Shown here: in pieces, positions 58,027 through 64,000 of the stretch | How the letters are laid out: each line of letters begins with the position of its first letter | Numbering within the stretch: position 1 is the stretch's first letter | Origin: Marinobacter sp. F4206 | GTDB lineage: Bacteria; Pseudomonadota; Gammaproteobacteria; Pseudomonadales; Oleiphilaceae | Direction: 5' to 3' | Assembly (NCBI RefSeq): GCF_019392195.1 | Contig: NZ_JAHXKI010000002.1 | Span: forward strand, 496,001-560,000 | DNA: 64,000 nucleotides | Notes under the pieces: model-generated | What the model was told of the DNA's origin: nothing | Seen by the model: the letters and a program-made list of their open reading frames with translations, nothing else | Databases searched by the model: none | Program-made: the position numbers and the translations under genes

Positions 58027-58282
58027 GTTCGCCACTTGCCAGCGCTTCTTTCCTTGCCCGGGGCCACTGCTTGATGTGCCATTCCAGCCGCGATGCCCGG
58101 CTGCGGTCGCCCGCAGGCGACTGGAACACGAGCTCCAGCGGCCCCTTACCTCTCAGGCTTCGTGCGCCCTTCGGCGCCCCGGCCTGATGCTCGGCAAACC
58201 GGCGGTCCACGTCGGTGGTGATGCCGGTGTACAGGGCCCCTCTGGCGGTTCTGACCATATAGACAAACCAATCAGGAGCCAT
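58004..58282 (-). CDS. GIY-YIG domain protein (UPF0213-like)
   Basis: This 92-residue protein consists of a single GIY-YIG nuclease-like domain. [23 protein letters not shown] is the signature region, with the Tyr pair and the following arginine. The start MAPDWFVYM at 58282 was chosen over one 20 codons earlier. The gene overlaps its neighbours on both ends: 11 bp with the EamA gene before it and 23 bp with the convergent hydrolase gene. Stand-alone members are suspected DNA repair nucleases, but function is not established. Confidence 0.88.
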   Translation of the reverse strand: MAPDWFVYMVRTARGALYTGITTDVDRRFAEHQAGAPKGARSLRGKGPLELVFQSPAGDRSRASRLEWHIKQWPRARKEALASGELSLPDDV

Positions 58283-59180
58283 GGGCCAGTACCTGCTCGC
58301 GATCCCGTACTTTCTTCTGCTGCAACCAGAGCCCGGCGACAATCAGGACCAGTCCGGTATAGGTGGACGGCAGGATCTGCTCGCCCAGAATGAAGTAAAT
58401 GAAGACCAGGGACAGGAACGGCGAGATAAAAATGAGGTTACTGACCTTCGAGGTATTCTCCGCTTTCTTCATGGCGTAGGACCAGAGCACAAAGGCAATA
58501 CCCATCTCGAACGCACCGACGTAGACAGCCGCGGCCAGAGAACCCGCCGAAGGCAGACCAAAGCCCTCCGTCAGCCCACAGATCAAGGCAATGACCGGTA
58601 ATCCGAACAGAAAGTTGAGGAACAAGCCAACCACCGGATCCCGGGTATCCCGCGTAGCCAGTATCCAGTAGGACGCCCAGATCAGAGTACTGCCAATGGC
58701 CAGGGATACGCCCAGGGGGTCGGAAAAGCTGAGAGAGGTCACCGCCCCCCGGGTGGCAATGACGACCACACCGGCGTAACACACCAGGCCGGCGAGGATG
58801 TCCAGTTTCCGCAAGCGCTGCCCCAGAAAGGGCACGGACAGGTAAGCGAGCACCAGGGCCCAGGTGTAGTTCAGCGGCTGGGCTTCCTGGGCGGGCAAGC
58901 GATCGAAGGCACCAAAGAGCACGAAATAGTAGAGACAGGGATTGATCAGGCCCATGCCAAACGATTGCAGGTACTGCCTGCCGGAGAGTTCAAAAACCTG
59001 GGGCAATCGCCCCTGTAACGTCAGGATGGTTCCGATAACCACCACCGAAGAGGCGCAGGCGATTAGCAGCATCTCAACCGGTGCCAGTTCCCGCAGGGCC
59101 AGCTTGAAGGCTGTGGCCACGGTTGACCAAAGCAGGACCGTTGCGAGCCCGAACAGCATCGCCTGCTTCTGGTTTTTCAT
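58272..59180 (-). CDS. EamA/DMT-family transporter
   Basis: This is a 302-residue inner-membrane protein with about ten helices made of two EamA repeats, typical of drug/metabolite exporters. The start [19 protein letters not shown] was preferred because it begins directly before the first helix. The second repeat begins near [18 protein letters not shown]. The substrate cannot be read from sequence. The gene overlaps the GIY-YIG gene downstream by 11 bp. Confidence 0.92.
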   Translation of the reverse strand: MKNQKQAMLFGLATVLLWSTVATAFKLALRELAPVEMLLIACASSVVVIGTILTLQGRLPQVFELSGRQYLQSFGMGLINPCLYYFVLFGAFDRLPAQEAQPLNYTWALVLAYLSVPFLGQRLRKLDILAGLVCYAGVVVIATRGAVTSLSFSDPLGVSLAIGSTLIWASYWILATRDTRDPVVGLFLNFLFGLPVIALICGLTEGFGLPSAGSLAAAVYVGAFEMGIAFVLWSYAMKKAENTSKVSNLIFISPFLSLVFIYFILGEQILPSTYTGLVLIVAGLWLQQKKVRDREQVLAHGS

Positions 59181-59275
59181 ACTCACACTCCGACTACGGT
59201 AGACAGGCAGAATCCCGCCCAAGTGTGTTAACTTAGCGGCAAATTGACATTCACCCCGGCTCTGGAGAACGGGAC

Positions 59276-60373
59276 ATGCGCATTACCAGCCTCTGGCTTC
59301 CCTTCCTGGCAATCCTGCTCTCAGTCCTGGCCGGCTGCTCCGAAAGCGAACCCGAGTCCTCAGGTAGTGCAACGCCGGAGACCACCCCACCGGAATACCC
59401 GGTGACCTGGCGCTTTGCCCTGGAAGAAATCGAGGGCAGTGTACAACATGCCTATGCGGTAGCACTAAAAGAGAGAATCGAAGAGCTCTCCGAGGGCAAG
59501 ATTCAGCTCGACATCTTCCCCTACGGTTCGCTCGGCACCTCTGCGCAGCTGACCGAGCTGGCCAAGAACGGCTCCGTGAACCTCGCTTTTGCTTCGCCCG
59601 GACACCTCGCCGACCAGATACCTGAAGTCGGGGTATTCACGCTGCACTACCTGTTATCCGACGACGGCAACGTGAACCGCCAGCTACTGGCCAGCCCCGA
59701 CCTCCTGGCCATGTTCGAAACACCGTACGCAAGCCGGAACCTGAAACTGCTCGCTTTCGTGCCTGAAGGCTGGATGGCGTGGACCGCCAATAAACCCCTG
59801 CGCACGCCGGCGGACTTCCAGGGGCTGCGAATCCGGACCATGACCTCGGACATGGCAGCCGCAACCTACCGCGCTTACGGTGCCGAGCCAAGCCAGATCC
59901 CCTATTCCCAGGTGTACAGCGATCTCCAACTGCGCCAGATTGATGCCCAGACGAACCCTGTGTTCGCCATCGAGGAAATGAATTTTTACGAAGTGCAGAG
60001 CACCATGACCATTGCCCGCCCCGCCCAGTTTGTCTCCTCGCTGGTGACCAACGGCGACTGGTACAAGGCACTGCCTGCCAAGGAGCAGCAATGGCTGGAT
60101 AGTGCCCTGGCCGATGTCGCCGAGGTGGCCTGGAAAACCCAGGCTGAACTCAACCGGGCGCGAATGGAAAGCATGCTCGAGGCGGGCGAACTCCAGGTGG
60201 TCCGACTGAGCGAGGAGGAACGCGCAGCGTTTGCGAAAGCCAGCCGACCGGTCCACCAGGCCTACGTCGACGCCACCGGGGAGCGCGGCAACGAAATCCT
60301 AAAACGGATTCGCCAGCTGGTTGATACCCTTGAAAACCAGCCGTCAGCACCGGCGAACCAGAGCGGAGACTGA
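59276..60373 (+). CDS. DctP-type TRAP substrate-binding lipoprotein
   Basis: This 365-residue exported protein has a lipobox LSVLAGCSES, so it is probably membrane-anchored rather than free in the periplasm. The mature part is of the DctP family: LEEIEGSVQHAYAVALKERIEEL at the start, and PADFQGLRIRTMTSDMAAAT in the hinge region with the substrate-binding arginine. FVSSLVTNGDWYKALP is a late family motif. No DctQ or DctM genes are next to it, so it is an orphan or works with a transporter encoded elsewhere. It is divergent from the EamA gene. Confidence 0.88.
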   Translation: MRITSLWLPFLAILLSVLAGCSESEPESSGSATPETTPPEYPVTWRFALEEIEGSVQHAYAVALKERIEELSEGKIQLDIFPYGSLGTSAQLTELAKNGSVNLAFASPGHLADQIPEVGVFTLHYLLSDDGNVNRQLLASPDLLAMFETPYASRNLKLLAFVPEGWMAWTANKPLRTPADFQGLRIRTMTSDMAAATYRAYGAEPSQIPYSQVYSDLQLRQIDAQTNPVFAIEEMNFYEVQSTMTIARPAQFVSSLVTNGDWYKALPAKEQQWLDSALADVAEVAWKTQAELNRARMESMLEAGELQVVRLSEEERAAFAKASRPVHQAYVDATGERGNEILKRIRQLVDTLENQPSAPANQSGD

Positions 60374-60411
60374 CAAAAGGGAACGGCTTCCTATCGGGGT
60401 GGCGTTTCCTG

Positions 60412-61251
60412 CTACTCCGGCACCAGCCATTCCAGTTGGTGGCTTATTGCAAGTCCGTCGTTTCCGCTGACCTCGCCCATCATCGCGGCCAGTCGGTCAT
60501 CGAACCCCCAGGGCGGGTTCACCACCAGCATCCCTGACCCAACCATCCCCCGCTCCGGCGGCTGTTCAAGGTGAACCTCGCTGCGCAGCACCTTCCGCAC
60601 ACCTGTCTGTTGAATCGCCTCCAGCAATCCGTGTTGCAGACCGCTGGTCAGGATCGGATACCAGACAAGATAGACACCATGACGGCACTTCTGCCATGCC
60701 TTATCCAGGGTTGCCGCCACATCGGCGTAGTCGGACTTGATTTCATACGAGGGATCAATGAGCACCAGCAGTCGCGGCTGCCGGGGCGGCAGTTGTTTCA
60801 GCAGGCCGGCAAGACCATCCGACCGGACGACCCGAACCCCCTGTTCCGATGCCCAGTCCTCCAGCTGATCGCCTTCGGTCGGGTGCAGCTCAAAGGTCGT
60901 CAGCGAATCTTCGCTGCGGAGAAAACGACGAAACCAGGCCGGTGACCCGGGGTATTTACTCAACCGCCCCGCCCCGCGGTTGTGCGCTGACAACAGATCC
61001 AGCACGGGTTGCCAGTCCGCGGATTGAAGCCGTGGCCGGGCCGCCCAGAGCCTCTGGACGCCTTGATCAGCCTCGGCGGTCTTCCTGGCCCGCTCACTCC
61101 CGAGATCATAGATCGCACTGCCGGCATGGGTATCCATAAAGGCAATACCGGACGATTTCGCCTGCATCATGGTAATCGCCAGCGTCAAGGCAGCGTGTTT
61201 CTGGACATCGGCAAAGTTTCCGGCATGGAAGGCGTGGAGATAACTCAACAT
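60412..61251 (-). CDS. rlmJ: 23S rRNA (adenine-N6)-methyltransferase RlmJ
   Basis: RlmJ methylates A2030 of 23S rRNA. The 279-residue length is usual. The N-terminus MLSYLHAFHAGNFADVQKHA is highly characteristic of the family. FMDTHAGSAIYDL holds part of the SAM-binding site and LIDPSYEIKSDY is the catalytic DPPY-type motif in its DPSY form. It is convergent with the DctP-type gene and divergent from the transporter gene after it. Confidence 0.93.
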   Translation of the reverse strand: MLSYLHAFHAGNFADVQKHAALTLAITMMQAKSSGIAFMDTHAGSAIYDLGSERARKTAEADQGVQRLWAARPRLQSADWQPVLDLLSAHNRGAGRLSKYPGSPAWFRRFLRSEDSLTTFELHPTEGDQLEDWASEQGVRVVRSDGLAGLLKQLPPRQPRLLVLIDPSYEIKSDYADVAATLDKAWQKCRHGVYLVWYPILTSGLQHGLLEAIQQTGVRKVLRSEVHLEQPPERGMVGSGMLVVNPPWGFDDRLAAMMGEVSGNDGLAISHQLEWLVPE

Positions 61252-61555
61252 GGATCGGCTCCCTCAGTACGGACGCCCATTAGGCCCGACCAGTGACATT
61301 CAGGCAAGCCAACGGCGATAACGCGGCGGAACCGCTGAGGTCATCAAAGGCAGTACAGGGCGATTGCTGGCCCGAGGATCTATTCCCGATTGTGCCGGTG
61401 TCCAGGGGCTGACAATATCCCGCGAAAAATCGCCGATCTGCCGGTCCACTGGGACCACCATCTGGTCTGAGCCTGCTGCCGGGGCGTACATCGGGGTTCA
61501 GGGGTACCGGAGGTGCTGGTATCCTTGGCCACACATTTCCCCCGAGGACGCCGGT
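61252..61555. other. 304-bp intergenic region
   Basis: This gap between divergent genes holds the promoters of rlmJ and of the MFS-like gene. The frame of the latter is open back to 61364 but its residues there look non-coding. I see no RNA gene, repeat or clear operator in it. Confidence 0.5.
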
Positions 61556-62869
61556 TTGCCCAAGCAGAGCACAGACACCATCGACCAACTGTACAGCCTC
61601 ATTGCCAATGAGGAAGATGCGCGGGTCTGCAAGGACATCCCCGAAGAAGCCTGCCGGGAAGTTCCCCGTAACTTTTTTCTGATTCTGGCGAGCAACGTGC
61701 TGACCAAGCTCGGCGACCTGCTGATCAGCCCGAAAACAGTCCTGGCCTGGTTGATGAGTGCGGTTGGCGCGCCGGCGCTGGTGGCCTGGCTTGTTCCCAT
61801 CCGTGAAGCAGGCTCCCTGGTACCACAGATGGTGATCGGGGCCTGGGTCAGGCGAAAACCGGTTCGCAAGTGGTTCTGGACCCTGGGCAGCTTTGGCCAG
61901 GCCGTCAGTGTCATGGCGATGGCAGCCAGTGTCTGGTTTCTCGACGGCTACGCTGCAGGCGGCGGCATTGTCGCGGGACTGGTCACGTTCTCACTGGCCC
62001 GAGGCTTTTGCTCAGTCTCCATGAAGGACGTACAGGGCAAATGTATCCCCAAAACCCGCCGGGGCCGATTATCCGGCCTTGCGACGACTCTGGGCGGGAC
62101 GGCCACCGTAATAATGACCGTGTTGCTGTTCTGGGATCGTGGCGATCCCGGCATTGCCTTTTACACAGCCCTGCTTTTACTGGCCGCCGGCCTCTGGATC
62201 ATTGCCGGGTTGCTGTTTGCGGGTGTTGAGGAATACGGCGGGGAAACCAGTGGCGGCGGCAATGCGCTCTCCGACGCCCTGAAAAGCCTTTCGCTTCTGC
62301 GCGACGATGCCCCCTTTCGTCATTTCGTGATTACCCGGGCGCTGCTTCTGTGCTCCGCCCTCGCCTCGCCCTATTTTGTGGTTCTGGCCCAACAGGAGGC
62401 CGATGCCGGCTGGATGCTCGGCATTTTTCTGCTCGCCAGTAGCCTGGCCAGTTCGTTGAGTGCCAGCTTCTGGGGGTGGATGGCCGACACCTCCAGCCGG
62501 CGGGTGATGATCCGGGGAGCGGCCATGGCCAGTGGTGTATGCATTGCCGTGGGTATCACCGCGCTGGTCGTGGGCACGGATATTGGCAGCGTCTGGTTTT
62601 ATCCGGCGGCGTTCTTTGTCCTGAGTATCGCCCATGCTGGCGTCCGGCTGGGCCGGAAAACCTACCTCGTGGATATGGCTGGCGGCAACAAAAGAACCGA
62701 CTACACTGCAGTTAGTAACACGGTGATCGGTGTTCTTTTGCTGATGACCGGCGGCCTGACGGCACTGGTTTCCATGGTGTCCGAGGTGGCCGTCATTCTT
62801 GTTCTGGGTTTGATGGGGCTTGCCGGCATGTTCAGTGCCCTCCGGCTCCGGGAAGTGACGTCAGATTGA
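61556..62869 (+). CDS. MFS-like transporter, 12 membrane helices
   Basis: This 437-residue inner-membrane protein has two sets of about six helices separated by a cytoplasmic loop near GVEEYGGETSGGGNALSD, as in the major facilitator family. The start was placed at TTG 61556, with GAGGA upstream, because the longer frame from 61364 has a sequence unlike a protein N-terminus. A soluble, acidic N-terminal stretch of about 40 residues (TIDQLYSLIANEEDARVCKD) precedes the first helix and is unusual. The substrate is unknown. Confidence 0.8.
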   Translation: MPKQSTDTIDQLYSLIANEEDARVCKDIPEEACREVPRNFFLILASNVLTKLGDLLISPKTVLAWLMSAVGAPALVAWLVPIREAGSLVPQMVIGAWVRRKPVRKWFWTLGSFGQAVSVMAMAASVWFLDGYAAGGGIVAGLVTFSLARGFCSVSMKDVQGKCIPKTRRGRLSGLATTLGGTATVIMTVLLFWDRGDPGIAFYTALLLLAAGLWIIAGLLFAGVEEYGGETSGGGNALSDALKSLSLLRDDAPFRHFVITRALLLCSALASPYFVVLAQQEADAGWMLGIFLLASSLASSLSASFWGWMADTSSRRVMIRGAAMASGVCIAVGITALVVGTDIGSVWFYPAAFFVLSIAHAGVRLGRKTYLVDMAGGNKRTDYTAVSNTVIGVLLLMTGGLTALVSMVSEVAVILVLGLMGLAGMFSALRLREVTSD

Positions 62870-63032
62870 CCCGTCCGTCTGAGAAAGGCGTCACATCGAG
62901 CAATGCCTCTGGAACCATCCTGAGGCAGTGTGCGTGGTGAGCAGTATCCGTAACCACGGATCAAGCTGACGGGAAAATAACAACAAGGAAGTGTCGTTCT
63001 ACTGCGTAGTCGTAGTAAGTAGAGGCAGAGAC

Positions 63033-63326
63033 ATGAGAACAGACACCGCAATACCCGGAGAACACCAGGACCGGCTCATGCACACCTTGTATGGCTGGTA
63101 CGCCCTCACCCGCGAACAGGCGGATCTGGGTCCGTTCGCGACCCCGAAAGAAGCATCCCACGCACTCAGTCGCCACATCAGGGCCTACAGGGGCCTGAAC
63201 AATCGAACGCCCGGCACAATGAAGGGCGTGCACCTACACGATGCAGATCAGTGTTCCAAGACCAACTGCGGGCTGTGCGTCGAGGCCAGGATTTTTTGGC
63301 ACTCGCTGGCAGTAGCAACTCCATGA
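63033..63326 (+). CDS. Small protein with His/Cys cluster, unknown function
   Basis: This 97-residue soluble protein starts at 63033 after AGAGGCAGAG. I do not recognise a family. The C-terminal part has VHLHDADQCSKTNCGLC, where two histidines and three cysteines are spaced like a metal site. LYGWYALTREQADLGPFATP forms the N-terminal half. Its stop codon overlaps a possible start of the next small ORF. Confidence 0.65.
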   Translation: MRTDTAIPGEHQDRLMHTLYGWYALTREQADLGPFATPKEASHALSRHIRAYRGLNNRTPGTMKGVHLHDADQCSKTNCGLCVEARIFWHSLAVATP

Positions 63327-63346
63327 TTGGCCAACGGAGTCTGAAC

Positions 63347-63457
63347 ATGAGCTACCGTGAGAGTCTGTTCCCACCCCACCGTCGCAATCGGGTGATCTTT
63401 GCCCTGTGCTTTTTCCTGCTCAGCCTCGGCGCTCTCAGTTACGTGAGCACTCTCTGA
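63347..63457 (+). CDS. Small single-helix membrane protein
   Basis: A 36-residue frame starts at ATG 63347, with CGGAG 8 nt upstream. The sequence has a basic head, YRESLFPPHRRNR, and one hydrophobic helix, VIFALCFFLLSLGAL. An in-frame ATG at 63323 overlapping the previous stop is an alternative start. It follows the 97-residue gene closely, so coupling is likely. Function is unknown. Confidence 0.5.
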   Translation: MSYRESLFPPHRRNRVIFALCFFLLSLGALSYVSTL

Positions 63458-63521
63458 CTGACCAGGAAAACAGGAAGCCGCCGTGAATATGGCCGTTCCT
63501 TGCAGGTCCGACGGGACGGTC

Positions 63522-63884
63522 CTACACGGGCCGGCCTTCATTCAGGGCGAGCGCCCCTTTGACAATCCGGTAGATGATCCAGATCGAGATGCCGAGCAGG
63601 ATGAACCAGCCGATGATCAGCGGGGCGGTCACGATACCGATCACCGTCCACAACAGACCGATCCAGAAGGTACGAATCTGCCATTGAAAGTGACGCTCAA
63701 TCCAGGTGTTGCGGACATCCTCCATCTTGACGTAATTGATGATCACGCCCACCAGGCCAGTGATGCCGCCAACGAAAAAGGACAGAGCCTGAAGTATGTA
63801 AACCACCACGGCCAGGTTGCGGGCCGGGTCGGAGCGACGGGCAATGGGGTCGGAATCGGCAGGGATATGTTCCTGTTCGGCCAA
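63522..63884 (-). CDS. DUF4870-like membrane protein
   Basis: This 120-residue protein has about three membrane segments, around NLAVVVYILQALSFFVGGITGLVG, WIGLLWTVIGIVTAPLIIG and the segment following. NTWIERHFQWQIRTFWIG between them is the typical central motif of DUF4870-like proteins. Its role is not established. Upstream lies only the probable end of another gene at the window edge. Confidence 0.82.
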   Translation of the reverse strand: MAEQEHIPADSDPIARRSDPARNLAVVVYILQALSFFVGGITGLVGVIINYVKMEDVRNTWIERHFQWQIRTFWIGLLWTVIGIVTAPLIIGWFILLGISIWIIYRIVKGALALNEGRPV

Positions 63885-63953
63885 AACATGTTCTCCTTCA
63901 GAGCATCTTACCGAAGTCTACCACAGCCGAAGGCACCGGAACTCACTGACGGA

Positions 63954-64000
63954 TCAGTGGTTATCCGGACGGTACCCCAGGCGGAATCCGCCCCAGTGCT
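63954..64000 (-). CDS. Possible C-terminal end of a gene cut by the right edge
   Basis: On the minus strand the frame ending at 63954 reads HWGGFRLGYRPDNH then stop. This resembles the end of a real protein more than random sequence, and a PdxH-like C-terminus was considered. Only 14 residues are visible, so no product can be assigned. Confidence 0.3.
   Translation of the reverse strand, partial: HWGGFRLGYRPDNH

Noticed and set aside
61364..61555. N-terminal extension of the MFS-like protein
   Set aside because: The 64 added residues are compositionally unlike a transporter N-terminus, and a good ribosome site precedes TTG 61556.

Overview
The window looks like a chromosomal core segment of a marine gammaproteobacterium, most likely Marinobacter or a close relative. 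The evidence is moderately high GC, gene order at the left end that follows the Pseudomonas aeruginosa PA4950-PA4964 neighbourhood (queG, orn, rsgA, motB, motA, psd, a PA4958-like gene, fimX, serB, parC), a complete acyclic terpene (atu) cluster, and marine-type TRAP-like transport genes. The genus is an inference from gene content. No rRNA, tRNA, CRISPR array, prophage or intact insertion sequence was seen.

Layout. 1-16 kb: queG (cut by the left edge), orn, rsgA, motAB, psd, a complete EF-P module (efp-epmA divergent from epmB), a PilZ-like PA4958-type protein, a FimX-type protein with degenerate GGDEF and EAL motifs, and a parC-serB unit. 16-24.4 kb: small membrane protein, YpfJ-type zinc peptidase, YceI and cytochrome b561, an EAL phosphodiesterase, an SLC13 permease with TrkA-C domains, and parE. 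24.4-32 kb: an S8 lipoprotein protease overlapping a PrcB-like lipoprotein gene, then a three-gene TRAP-like operon (lipoprotein, solute-binding protein, large fused permease). 32.2-45.4 kb: divergent atuR and the run atuABCDEFGH, followed by a convergent quinone oxidoreductase gene. 45.5-54.8 kb: a membrane-anchored BLUF photoreceptor, NCS2 purine permease with apt, FAH-family hydrolase, AarF-type kinase, two small membrane or periplasmic proteins, a sirtuin, a D-2-hydroxyglutarate dehydrogenase-like flavoprotein and serA. 54.9-64 kb: coiled-coil protein, OmpA-family lipoprotein, two alpha/beta hydrolases, GIY-YIG protein, EamA exporter, DctP-type binding protein, rlmJ, an MFS-like protein and small genes.

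How the genes work together. AtuA-H should convert citronellol- or geraniol-derived acids: CoA activation by AtuH, dehydrogenation by AtuD, carboxylation by AtuC/F, hydration by AtuE. An 18-bp palindrome in the atuR-atuA gap is the likely AtuR operator. EpmB makes (R)-beta-lysine and EpmA attaches it to Lys34 of EF-P. SerA with the D-2-hydroxyglutarate dehydrogenase-like enzyme forms the known pair that drives serine synthesis, and SerB completes that pathway elsewhere in the window.

The least explained items are two 106-108 nt palindromic elements inside or beside the atu cluster, which share a core while their long outer arms differ in sequence yet stay self-complementary; a short transcript-like unit near 19.0-19.2 kb with a 15-codon ORF; and the lipoprotein-containing TRAP-like operon. 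All coordinates and motifs were read by eye without database searches.
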